The notes under the pieces: model-generated
The model's database searches: none
Told to the model about the DNA's origin: nothing
The model's input: only the letters and a program-made list of their open reading frames with translations
Translations under genes and position numbers: made by a program
Shown: one piece after another, positions 1-12,300 of the stretch
How positions within the stretch are numbered: position 1 is the first letter of the stretch
Layout: each line of letters opens with the position of its first letter
Source: Anaspis maculata
Lineage: Eukaryota; Arthropoda; Insecta; Coleoptera; Scraptiidae
Assembly: GCA_949128115.1 (NCBI GenBank)
Contig: OX421963.1
Location: 1,860,001 to 1,924,000 of the forward strand
DNA: 64,000 nucleotides
Direction: 5' to 3'

Positions 1-1800
1 GCTGTCAACATCAGAAGTGGTGACCGATCGTTTTGAAAGTCACGTGGGTTGGAGCCTGGAGTCACGTGGGTTCAAACCTGAACTTTTTGGATAACAATTT
101 CGTCATTTTTTTTTGATATTTGTGTTCGTTCGTCAGATGTTGCGTTTGGAACAAGTAGCTGCCAACTTCAAAAGTGGTGACCGATTGTTTCGAAAGTCCC
201 GTGGGTTGAAGCCTGAAGTCACGTGAGTTGAAGCCTGGAGTCACGTGGGTTGAAGCCTGAAGTCACGTGGGTTGAAACCTGAACTTTTTGGATAACAATT
301 GTGTCTTTTCTTCTATATTTTTGTTCGTTCGTCAGATGTTGCGTTTGGAACAAGTAGCTGCCAACATCAAAAGTGGTGACCGATCGTTTTCAAAGTCACG
401 TGGGTTGAAGCCTGAAGTCACGTGGGTTGGAGCCTGGAGTCACGTGGGTTTGAACCTAAACTTTTTGGATGACAATTGTGTCTTTATTTCTATATTTGTG
501 TTCGTTCGTCAGATGTTGCGTTTGGAAAGAGTAGCTGCCAACTTCAAAAGTGGTGACCGATCGTTTTCAAAGTCACGTGGGTTGAAGCCTGAAGTCACGT
601 GGGTTGAAGCCTGAAGTCACGTGGGTTAAAACCAGAACTTTTTGGATAACAATTGTGTCTTTTCCTCTATATTTGTGTTCGTTCGTCAGATGTTGCGTTT
701 GGAACAAGTAGCTGCCAACATAAAAAGTGGTGACCGATTGTTTTGAAAGTCACGTGGGTTGAAGCCTGAAGTCACGTGGGTTGGAGCCTGGAGTCACGTG
801 GGTTCAAACCTGAACTTTTTGTATAACAATTGTGTCTTTTTTTCTATATTTGTGTTCGTACGTCAGATGTTGCGTTTGGAAAGAGTAGCTGCCAACTTCA
901 AAAGTTGTGACCGATCGTTTTCAAAGTCACGTGGGTTGAAGCCTGAAGTCACGTGGGTTGGAGCCTGGAGTCACGTGGGTTGAAGCCTGAAGTCACGTGG
1001 GTTGAAACCTGAACTTTTTGGATAACAATTGTGTCTTTTCTTCTATATTTGTGTTCGTTCGTCAGATGTTGCGTTTGGAACAAGTAGCTGTAAACATCAA
1101 AAGTTGTGACCGATCGGTTTAAGAGTCACATGGGTTGAAGCCTGAAGTCACGTGGGTCGGAGCTTGGAGTCACGTGGGTTCAAACCTGAACTTTTCAGAT
1201 AACAATTGTGTCTTTTTTTCTAGATTTGTGTTCGTTCGTCAGATGTTGCGTTTGGAAAGAGTAGCTGCCAACTTCAAAAGTGGTGACCGATCGTTTTCAA
1301 AGTCACGTGGGTTGAAGCCTGAAGTCACGTGGGTAGAAGCCTGAAGTCACGTGGGTTAAAACCTGAATTTTTTGGATAACATTTGTGTCTTTTTTTCTAT
1401 ATTTGTGTTCGTTCGTCAGATGTTGCGTTTGGAACAAGTAGCTGCCAACATCAAAAGTGGTGACCGATCGTTCTGAAAGTCACGTGGGTTGAAGCCTGAA
1501 GTCACGTGGGTTGGAGCCTGGAGTCACGTGGGTTCAAACCTGAACTTTTTGGATAGCAATTGTGTCTTTTTTTCGATATTTGTGTTCGTTCGTCAGATGT
1601 TGCGTTTGGAAAGAGTAGCTGCCAACTTCAAAACTGGTGACCGATCGTTTTCAAAGTCACGTGGGTTGAAGCCTGAAGTCACGTGGGTTGAAGCCTGAAG
1701 TCACGTGGGTTGGAGCCTGGAGTCACGTGGGTTCAAACCTGAACTTTTTGGATAACAATTGTGTCTTTTCTTCTATATTTGTGTTCGTTCGTCAGATGTT
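1..1800 (+). repeat. Satellite A higher-order block, copy 1 (pairs with 4518-6317)
   Basis: This block recurs at an offset of exactly 4517 bp. Matching landmarks include the rare core variant with CAATTTCGTCATTT (near 103 and 4620), the CCCGTGGG subrepeat variant, and GTTCGTACGTC (near 866 and 5383). The match is nearly exact, for example GACCGATCG against GACCGAACG at 5072-5080, and it breaks after about 1800/6317 where the downstream core becomes GCGGTTAAAACAAG. A shorter relative with an internal deletion lies at about 11910-13100. Confidence 0.85.
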
Positions 1801-3405
1801 GCGTTTGGAACAAGTAGCTGCCAACATCAAAAGTGATAACCGATCGTTTTGAAAGTCACGTGGGTTGAAGCCTGAAGTCACGTGGGTTAAAGCCTGAAGT
1901 CACGTGGGTAGAAGCCTGAAGTCACGTGGATTAAAACCTGAACTTTTTTGATAACAATTGTGTCTTTTCTTCTATATTTGTGTTCGTTCGTCAGATGTTG
2001 CGTTTGGAACAAGTAGCTGCCAACATCAGAAGTGGTGACCGATCGTTTTGAAAGTCACGTGGGTTGAAGCCCGAAGTCACGTGGGCTGGAGCCTGGAGTC
2101 ACGTGGGTTCAAACCTGAACTTTTTGGATAACAATTGTCTCTTTTTTCCTATATTTGTGTTCGTTCGTCAGATGTTGCGTTTGGAACAAGTATCTGCCAA
2201 CATCAAAAGTGATAACCGATCGTTTTCAAAGTCACGTGGGTTGAAGCCTGAAGTCACGTGGGTTGAAGCCTGAAGTCACGTGGGTTGGAGCCTGAAGTCA
2301 CGTGGGTTAAAACCTGAACTTTTTGGATAATAATTGTGTCTTTTCTTCTATATTTGTGTTCGTTCGTCAGATGTTGTGGATGAAACAAGTAGCTGCCAAC
2401 ATCAAAAGTGGTGACCGATCGTTTTTTTAAAGTCACGTGGGTTGGAGCCTGAAGTCTCGTGGGTTGGAGCCTGAAGGCACGTGGGTTGGAGCCTGGAGTC
2501 ACGTGGGTTCAAACCTGAACTTTTTGCATAACAATTGTGTTTTTTTTTTTCTATATTTGTGTTCGTTCGTCAGATGTTGCGTTTGGAAAGAGTAGCTGCC
2601 AACTTCAAAAGTGGTCACCGATCGTTTTCAAAGTCATGTGGGTTGAAGCCCGAAGTCACGTGGGTTGAAGCCTGAAGTCACGTGGGTTGAAACCTGAACT
2701 TTTTGGATAACAATTGTGTCTTTTCTTCTATATTTGTGTTCGTTCGTCAGATGTTGCGGTTAAAACAAGTAGCTGCCAACATCAAAAGTGGTGACCGATC
2801 GTTTTGAAAGTCACGTGGGTTGAAGCCTGAAGTCACGTGGGTTGGAGCCTGGAGTCACGTGGGTTCACACCTGAAATTTTTGGATAACATATGTGTCTTT
2901 TTTCTATTATTGTGTTCGTTCGTCAGATGTTGCGTTTGGAAAGAGTAGCTGCCAACTTCAAAGGTGGTGACCGATCGTTTCCAAAGTCACGTGGGTTGAA
3001 GCCTGAAGTCACGTGGGTTGAAGCCTGAAGTCACGTGGGTTGAAGCCTGAAGTCACGTGGGTTGAAGCCTGGAGTCACGTGGGTTGAAGCCTGAAGTCAC
3101 GTGGGTTCAAACCTGAATTTTTTGGATAACAATTGTGTCTTTTCTTCTATATTTGTGTTCGTTCGTCAGATGTTGCGTTTGGAACAAGTAGCTGCCAACA
3201 TCAGAAGTGGTGACCGATCGTTTTCAAAGTCACGTGGGTTGAAGCCTGAAGTCACGTGGGTTGAAGCCTGAAGTCACGTGGGTTGAAACCTGAACTTTTT
3301 GGATAACAATTGTGTCTTTTCTTCTATATTTGTGTTCGTTCGTCAGATGTTGCGTTTGGAACAAGTAGCTGCCAACTTCAAAAGTGGTGACCGATCGTTT
3401 TGAAA

Positions 3406-3559
3406 GTCACGTGGGTTGAAGCCTGAAGTCACGTGGGTTGAAGCCTGGAGTCACGTGGGTTGAAGCCTGAAGTCACGTGGGTTGAAGCCTGAAGTCACGT
3501 GGGATAAAGCCTGGAGTCACGTGGGTTGAAGCCTGAAGTCACGTGGGTTAAAACCTGAA
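3406..3559 (+). repeat. 22-bp CACGTG subrepeat, example run of seven
   Basis: Seven consecutive copies of the 22-bp subrepeat whose core is GTCACGTGGGTTGAAGCC lie here; a run of six is at about 2985-3116. Other units carry two to four copies. Variants are mostly single-base: GAAG/GGAG, CCTGAA/CCTGGA, TTGAA/TTAAA/TTCAA. The last copy of each run merges into the core through AACCTGAA. CACGTG is a perfect palindrome and the canonical E-box. I counted 18 CACGTG in roughly the first kilobase of the window. Confidence 0.93.
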
Positions 3560-4517
3560 CTTTTTGGATAACAATTGTGTCTTTTCTTCTATATTTGTGT
3601 TCGTTTGTCAGATGTTGCGTTTGGAACAAGTAGCTGCCAACATCAAAAGTGGTGACCGATCGGTTTTGAAGTCACGTGGGTTGAAGCCTGAAGTCACGTG
3701 GGTTGGAGCCTGGAGTCACGTGGGTTCATACCTGAACTTTTTGGATAACAATTGTGTCTTTTTTTCGATATTTGTGTTCGTTCGTCAGATGTTGCGATTG
3801 GAAAGAGTAGCTGCCAACTTCAAAACTGGTGACCGATCGTTTTCAAAGTCACGTGGGTTGAAGCCTGAAGTCACGTGGGTTGAAGCCTTAAGTCACGTGG
3901 GTTGGAGCCTGAAGTCACGTGGGTTAAAACCTGAACTTTTTGGATAACAATTGTGTCTTTTCTTCTATATTTGAGTTCGTTCGTTAGATGTTGTGGATGA
4001 AACAAGTAGCTGCCAACATCAAAAGTGGTGACCGATCGTTTTGAAAGTCACGTGGGTTGAAGCCTGAAGTCACGTGGGTTGAAACCTGAACTTATTGGAT
4101 AACAATTGTGTCTTTTTTTCTATATTTGTGTTCGTTCGTCAGATGTTGCGTTTGGAACAAGTAGCTGCCAACATCAAAAGTGGTGACCGATCGTTTTGAA
4201 AGTCACGTGGGTTGAAGCCTGAAGTCACGTGGGTTGGAGCCTGGAGTCACGTGGGCTCAAACCTGAACTTTTTGGATAACAATTGTGTCTTTTTTTCTAT
4301 ATTTGTGTTCGTTCGACAGATGTTGCGTTTGGAAAGAGTAGCTGCCAACTTCAAAGGTGGTGACCGATCGTTTTCAAAGTCACGTGGGTTAAAGCCTGAA
4401 GTCACGTGGGTTGAAGCCTGAAGTCACGTGGGTTAAAACCTGAACTTTTTGGATAACAATTGTGTCTTTTCTTCTATATTTGTGTTCGTTCGTCAGATGT
4501 TGCGTTTGGAACAAGAA

Positions 4518-6317
4518 GCTGTCAACATCAGAAGTGGTGACCGATCGTTTTGAAAGTCACGTGGGTTGGAGCCTGGAGTCACGTGGGTTCAAACCTGAAC
4601 TTTTTGGATAACAATTTCGTCATTTTTTTTTGATATTTGTGTTCGTTCGTCAGATGTTGCGTTTGGAACAAGTAGCTGCCAACTTCAAAAGTGGTGACCG
4701 ATTGTTTCGAAAGTCCCGTGGGTTGAAGCCTGAAGTCACGTGAGTTGAAGCCTGGAGTCACGTGGGTTGAAGCCTGAAGTCACGTGGGTTGAAACCTGAA
4801 CTTTTTGGATAACAATTGTGTCTTTTCTTCTATATTTTTGTTCGTTCGTCAGATGTTGCGTTTGGAACAAGTAGCTGCCAACATCAAAAGTGGTGACCGA
4901 TCGTTTTCAAAGTCACGTGGGTTGAAGCCTGAAGTCACGTGGGTTGGAGCCTGGAGTCACGTGGGTTTGAACCTAAACTTTTTGGATGACAATTGTGTCT
5001 TTATTTCTATATTTGTGTTCGTTCGTCAGATGTTGCGTTTGGAAAGAGTAGCTGCCAACTTCAAAAGTGGTGACCGAACGTTTTCAAAGTCACGTGGGTT
5101 GAAGCCTGAAGTCACGTGGGTTGAAGCCTGAAGTCACGTGGGTTAAAACCAGAACTTTTTGGATAACAATTGTGTCTTTTCCTCTATATTTGTGTTCGTT
5201 CGTCAGATGTTGCGTTTGGAACAAGTAGCTGCCAACATAAAAAGTGGTGACCGATTGTTTTGAAAGTCACGTGGGTTGAAGCCTGAAGTCACGTGGGTTG
5301 GAGCCTGGAGTCACGTGGGTTCAAACCTGAACTTTTTGTATAACAATTGTGTCTTTTTTTCTATATTTGTGTTCGTACGTCAGATGTTGCGTTTGGAAAG
5401 AGTAGCTGCCAACTTCAAAAGTTGTGACCGATCGTTTTCAAAGTCACGTGGGTTGAAGCCTGAAGTCACGTGGGTTGGAGCCTGGAGTCACGTGGGTTGA
5501 AGCCTGAAGTCACGTGGGTTGAAACCTGAACTTTTTGGATAACAATTGTGTCTTTTCTTCTATATTTGTGTTCGTTCGTCAGATGTTGCGTTTGGAACAA
5601 GTAGCTGTAAACATCAAAAGTTGTGACCGATCGGTTTAAGAGTCACATGGGTTGAAGCCTGAAGTCACGTGGGTCGGAGCTTGGAGTCACGTGGGTTCAA
5701 ACCTGAACTTTTCAGATAACAATTGTGTCTTTTTTTCTAGATTTGTGTTCGTTCGTCAGATGTTGCGTTTGGAAAGAGTAGCTGCCAACTTCAAAAGTGG
5801 TGACCGATCGTTTTCAAAGTCACGTGGGTTGAAGCCTGAAGTCACGTGGGTAGAAGCCTGAAGTCACGTGGGTTAAAACCTGAATTTTTTGGATAACATT
5901 TGTGTCTTTTTTTCTATATTTGTGTTCGTTCGTCAGATGTTGCGTTTGGAACAAGTAGCTGCCAACATCAAAAGTGGTGACCGATCGTTCTGAAAGTCAC
6001 GTGGGTTGAAGCCTGAAGTCACGTGGGTTGGAGCCTGGAGTCACGTGGGTTCAAACCTGAACTTTTTGGATAGCAATTGTGTCTTTTTTTCGATATTTGT
6101 GTTCGTTCGTCAGATGTTGCGTTTGGAAAGAGTAGCTGCCAACTTCAAAACTGGTGACCGATCGTTTTCAAAGTCACGTGGGTTGAAGCCTGAAGTCACG
6201 TGGGTTGAAGCCTGAAGTCACGTGGGTTGGAGCCTGGAGTCACGTGGGTTCAAACCTGAACTTTTTGGATAACAATTGTGTCTTTTCTTCTATATTTGTG
6301 TTCGTTCGTCAGATGTT
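4518..6317 (+). repeat. Satellite A higher-order block, copy 2 (pairs with 1-1800)
   Basis: This is the second member of the 4517-bp offset pair. It starts with the same GCTGTCAACATCAGAAGTGG variant found at position 1 and keeps unit order and unit lengths through about 6317. Conserved unit order with few substitutions indicates duplication of a multi-unit block, not independent drift of single monomers. Confidence 0.85.
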
Positions 6318-9300
6318 GCGGTTAAAACAAGTAGCTGCCAACATCAAAAGTGGTGACCGATCGTTTCAAAAGTCACGTGAGTCGGAGCCTGAAGTCACGT
6401 GGGTTGGAGCCTGGAGTCACGTGGGTTCAAACCTGAACTTTTTGGATAACAATTGTGTCTTTTTTTCTATATTTGTGTTTGTTCGTCAGATGTTGCGTTT
6501 GGAAAGAGTAGCTGCCAACTTCAAAAGTAGTGACCGATCCTTTTCAAAGTCACGTGGGTTGAAGTCTGAAGTCACGTGGGTTGGAGCCTGAAGTCACGTG
6601 GGTTGAAGCCTGAAGTCACGTGGGTTAAAACCTGAACTTTTTGGATAACAATTGTGTCTTTTCTTCTATATTTGTGTTCGTTCGTCAGATGTTGCGTTTG
6701 GAACAAGTAGCTGCCAACTCCAAAAGAGGTGACCGATCGTTTTAAAAGTCACGTGGGTTAAAGCCTGAAGTCACGTGGGTTGAAGCCTGAAGTCACGTGG
6801 GTTAAAGCCTGAAGTCACGTGGGTAGAAGCCTGAAGTCACGTGGATTAAAACCTGAACTTTTTGGATAACAATTGTGTCTTTTCTTCTATATTTGTGTTC
6901 GTTCGTCAGATGTTGCGTTTGGAACAAGTAGCTGCCAACATCAGAAGTGGTGACCGATCGTTTTGAAAGTCACGTGGGTTGAAGCCTGAAGTCACGTGGG
7001 TTGGAGCCTGGAGTCACGTGGGCTCAAACCTGAAATTTTTGGATAACATCTGAGTCTTTTTTTCTATATTTGTGTTCGTTCGTCAGATGTTGCGTTTGGA
7101 AAGAGTAGCTGCCAACTTCAAAAGTGGTGACCGATCGTTTTCAAAGTCACGTGGGTTGAAGCCTGAAGTCACGTGGGTTGAAGCCTGAAGTCACGTGGGA
7201 TAAAGCCTGGAGTCACGTGGGTTGAAGCCTGAAGTCACGTGGGTTAAAACCTGAACTTTTTGGATAACAATTGTGTCTTTTCTTCTATATTTGTGTTCGT
7301 TCGTCAGATGTTGCGTTTGGAACAAGTAGCTGCCAACATCAAAAGTGGTGACCGATCGGTTTTGAAGTCACGTGGGTTGAAGCCTGAAGTCACGTGGGTT
7401 GGAGCCTGGAGTCACGTGGGTTCAAACCTGAACTTTTTGGATAACAATTGTGTCTTTTTTTCTATATTTGTGTTTGTTCGTCAGATGTTGCGTTTGGAAA
7501 GAGTAGCTGCCAACTTCAAAAGTGGTGACCGATCCTTTTCAAAGTCACGTGGGTTGAAGTCTGAAGTCACGTGGGTTGGAGCCTGAAGTCACGTGGGTTG
7601 AAGCCTGAAGTCACGTGGGTTAAAACCTGAACTTTTTGGATAACAATTGTGTCTTTTCTTCTATATTTGTGTTCGTTCGTCAGATGTTGCGTTTGGAACA
7701 AGTAGCTGCCAACTCCAAAAGAGGTGACCGATCGTTTTAAAAGTCACGTGGGTTAAAGCCTGAAGTCACGTGGGTTGAAGCCTGAAGTCACGTGGGTTAA
7801 AGCCTGAAGTCACGTGGGTAGAAGCCTGAAGTCACGTGGATTAAAACCTGAACTTTTTGGATAACAATTGTGTCTTTTCTTCTATATTTGTGTTCGTTCG
7901 TCAGATGTTGCGTTTGGAACAAGTAGCTGCCAACATCAAAAGTGGTGACCGATCGGTTTTGAAGTCACGTGGGTTGAAGCCTGAAGTCACGTGGGTTGGA
8001 GCCTGGAGTCACGTGGGTTCAAACCTGAACTTTTTGGATAACAATTGTGTCTTTTCTTCTATATTTGTGTTCGTTCGTCAGATGTTGCGTTTGGAACAAG
8101 TAGCTGCCAACATCAAAAGTGGTGACCGATCGGTTTTGAAGTCACGTGGGTTGAAGCCTGAAGTCACGTGGGTTGGAGCCTGGAGTCACGTGGGTTCAAA
8201 CCTGAACTTTTTGGATAACAATTGTGTCTTTTTTTCTATATTTGTGTTTGTCGTCAGATGTTGCGTTTGGAAAGAGTAGCTGCCAACTTCAAAAGTGGTG
8301 ACCGATCCTTTTCAAAGTCACGTGGGTTGAAGTCTGAAGTCACGTGGGTTGGAGCCTGAAGTCACGTGGGTTGAAGCCTGAAGTCACGTGGGTTAAAACC
8401 TGAACTTTTTGGATAACAATTGTGTCTTTTCTTCTATATTTGTGTTCGTTCGTCAGATGTTGCGTTTGGAACAAGTAGCTGCCAACTCCAAAAGAGGTGA
8501 CCGATCGTTTTAAAAGTCACGTGGGTTAAAGCCTGAAGTCACGTGGGTTGAAGCCTGAAGTCACGTGGGTTAAAGCCTGAAGTCACGTGGGTAGAAGCCT
8601 GAAGTCACGTGGATTAAAACCTGAACTTTTTGGATACCAATTGTGTCTTTTCTTCTATATTTGTGTTCGTTCGTCAGATGTTGCGTTTGGAACAAGTAGC
8701 TGCCAACATCAGAAGTGGTGACCGATCGTTTTGAAAGTCACGTGGGTTGAAGCCTGAAGTCACGTGGGTTGGAGCCTGGAGTCACGTGGGCTCAAACCTG
8801 AAATTTTTGGATAACATCTGAGTCTTTTTTTCTATATTTGTGTTCGTTCGTCAGATGTTGCGTTTGGAAAGAGTAGCTGCCAACTTCAAAAGTGGTGACC
8901 GATCGTTTTCAAAGTCACGTGGGTTGAAGCCTGAAGTCACGTGGGTTGAAGCCTGAAGTCACGTGGGATGAAGCCTGGAGTCACGTGGGTTGAAGCCTGA
9001 AGTCACGTGGGTTAAAACCTGAACTTTTTGGATAACAATTGTGTCTTTTCTTCTATATTTGTGTTCGTTTGTCAGATGTTGCGTTTGGAACAAGTAGCTG
9101 CCAACATCAAAAGTGGTGACCGATTGGTTTTGAAGTCACGTGGGTTGAAGCCTGAAGTCACGTGGGTTGGAGCCTGGAGTCACGTGGGTTCAAACCTGAA
9201 CTTTTTGGATAACAATTGTGTCTTTTTTTCTATATTTGTGTCCGTTCGTCAGATGTTGCGTTTGGAAAGAGTAGCTGCCAACTTCAAAAGTGGTGACCGA

Positions 9301-12300
9301 TCGTTTTCAAAGTCACGTGGGTTGAAGCTTGAAGTCACGTGGGTTGAAGCCTGAAGTCACGTGGGTTGAAGCCTGAAGTCACGTGAGTTGAAGCCTGAAG
9401 TCACGTGGGTTGAAACCTGAACTTTTTGGATAACAATTGTGTCTTTTCTTCTATATTTGTGTTCGTTCGTCAGATGTTGCATTTGGAACAAGTAGCTGCC
9501 AACATCAGAAGTGGTGACCGATCGTTTGAAAGTCACGTGGGTTGAAGCCCGAAGTCACGTGGGTTGGAGCCTGGAGTCACGTGGGTTCAAACCTAAACTT
9601 TTTGGATAACAATTGTGTCTTTTTTTCTATATTTGTGTTCGTTCGTCAGATGTTGCGTTTGGAACAAGTAGCTGCCAACATCAAAAGTGATAACCGATCG
9701 TTTTGAAAGTCACGTGGGTTGAAGCCTGAAGTCACGTGGGTTAAAGCCTGAAGTCACGTGGGTAGAAGCCTGAAGTCACGTGGATTAAAACCTGAACTTT
9801 TTTGATAACAATTGTGTCTTTTCTTCTATATTTGTGTTCGTTCGTCAGATGTTGCGTTTGGAACAAGTAGCTGCCAACATCAGAAGTGGTGACCGATCGT
9901 TTTGAAAGTCACGTGGGTTGAAGCCCGAAGTCACGTGGGCTGAAGCCTGGAGTCACGTGGGTTCAAACCTGAACTTTTTGGATAACAATTGTCTCTTTTT
10001 TCCTATATTTGTGTTCGTTCGTCAGATGTTGCGTTTGGAACAAGTAGCTGCCAACATCAAAAGTGGTCACCGATCGTTTTCAAAGTCATGTGGGTTGAAG
10101 CCCGAAGTCACGTGGGTTGAAGCCTGAAGTCACGTGGGTTGAAGCCTGAAGTCACGTGGGTTGGAGCCTGAAGTCACGTGGGTTAAAACCTGAACTTTTT
10201 GGATAATAATTGTGTCTTTTCTTCTATATTTGTGTTCGTTCGTCAGATGTTGTGGATGAAACAAGTAGCTGCCAACATCAAAAGTGGTGACCGATCGTTT
10301 TAAAAGTCACGTGGGTTGGAGCCTGAAGTCTCGTGGGTTGGAGCCTGAAGGCACGTGGGTTGGAGCCTGGAGTCACGTGGGTTCAAACCTGAACTTTTTG
10401 CATAACAATTGTGTCTTTTTTTCTATATTTGTGTTCGTTCGTCAGATGTTGCGTTTGGAAAGAGTAGCTGCCAACTTCAAAAGTGGTCACCGATCGTTTT
10501 CAAAGTCATGTGGGTTGAAGCCCGAAGTCACGTGGGTTGAAGCCTGAAGTCACGTGGGTTGAAACCTGAACTTTTTGGATAACAATTGTGTCTTTTTTTC
10601 TATATTTGTGTTCGTTCGTCAGATGTTGCGTTTGGAACAAGTAGCTGCCAAGATCAAAAGTGATAACCGATCGTTTTGAAAGTCACGTGGGTTGAAGCCT
10701 GAAGTCACGTGGGTTAAAGCCTGAAGTCACGTGGGTAGAAGCCTGAAGTCACGTGGATTAAAACCTGAACTTTTTTGATAACAATTGTGTCTTTTCTTCT
10801 ATATTTGTGTTCGTTCGTCAGATGTTGCGTTTGGAACAAGTAGCTGCCAACATCAGAAGTGGTGACCGATCGTTTTGAAAGTCACGTGGGTTGAAGCCCG
10901 AAGTCACGTGGGCTGGAGCCTGGAGTCACGTGGGTTCAAACCTGAACTTTTTGGATAACAATTGTCTCTTTTTTTCTATATTTGTGTTCGTTCGTCAGAT
11001 GTTGCGTTTGGAACAAGTAGCTGCCAACATCAAAAGTGATAACCGATCGTTTTGAAAGTCACGTGGGTTGAAGCCTGAAGTCACGTGGGTTGAAGCCTGG
11101 AGTCACGTGGGTTCAAACCTGAACTTTTTTGATAGCAATTGTGTCTTTTTTTCGATATTTGTGTTCGTTCGTCAGATGTTGCGTTTGGAAAGAGTAGCTG
11201 CCAACTTCAAAACTGGTGACCGATCGTTTTCAAAGTCACGTGGGTTGAAGCCTGAAGTCACGTGGGTTGAAGCCTGAAGTCACGTGGGTTGGAGCCTGAA
11301 GTCACGTGGGTTAAAACCTGAACTTTTTGGATAACAATTGTGTCTTTTCTTCTATATTTGAGTTCGTTCGTCAGATGTTGTGGATGAAACAAGTAGCTGC
11401 CAACATCAAAAGTGGTGACCGATCGTTTTGAAAGTCACGTGGGTTGAAGCCTGAAGTCACGTGGGTTGAAACCTGAACTTATTGGATAACAATTGTGTCT
11501 TTTTTTCTATATTTGTGTTCGTTCGTCAGATGTTGCGTTTGGAACAAGTAGCTGCCAACATCAAAAGTGGTGACCGATCGTTTTGAAAGTCACGTGGGTT
11601 GAAGCCTGAAGTCACGTGGGTTGGAGCCTGGAGTCACGTGGGTTCAAACCTGAACTTTTTGGATGACAATTGTGTCTTTTTTTCTATATTTGTGTTCGTT
11701 CGACAGATGTTGCGTTTGGAAAGAGTAGCTGCCAACTTCAAAGGTGGTGACCGATCGTTTCCAAAGTCACGTGGGTTGAAGCCTGAAGTCACGTGGGTTG
11801 AAGCCTGAAGTCACGTGGGTTAAAACCTGAACTTTTTGGATAACAATTGTGTCTTTTCTTCTATATTTGTGTTCGTTCGTCAGATGTTGCGTTTGGAACA
11901 AGAAGCTGTCAACATCAGAAGTGGTGACCGATCGTTTTGAAAGTCACGTGGGTTGGAGCCTGGAGTCACGTGGGTTCAAACCTGAACTTTTTGGATAACA
12001 ATTTCGTCATTTTTTTTTAATATTTGTGTTCGTTCGTCAGATGTTGCGTTTGGAACAAGTAGCTGCCAACTTCAAAAGTGGTGACCGATTGTTTCAAAAG
12101 TCCCGTGGGTTGAAGCCTGAAGTCACGTGAGTTGAAGCCTGGAGTCACGTGGGTTGAAGCCTGAAGTCACGTGGGTTGAAACCTGAACTTTTTGGATAAC
12201 AATTGTGTTTTTTCTTCTATATTTTTGTTCGTTCGTCAGATGTTGCGTTTGGAACAAGTAGCTGCCAACATCAAAAGTGGTGACCGATCGTTTTCAAAGT

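Noticed and set aside
287..300. GGATAACAATT in every satellite A core, identical to part of the bacterial lac operator
   Set aside because: Chance match of an AT-rich 11-mer in a eukaryotic repeat; no bacterial or vector context.
3406..3559. Direct repeats of 22 bp resembling a CRISPR array
   Set aside because: The copies are contiguous with no unique spacers, in a eukaryotic satellite.
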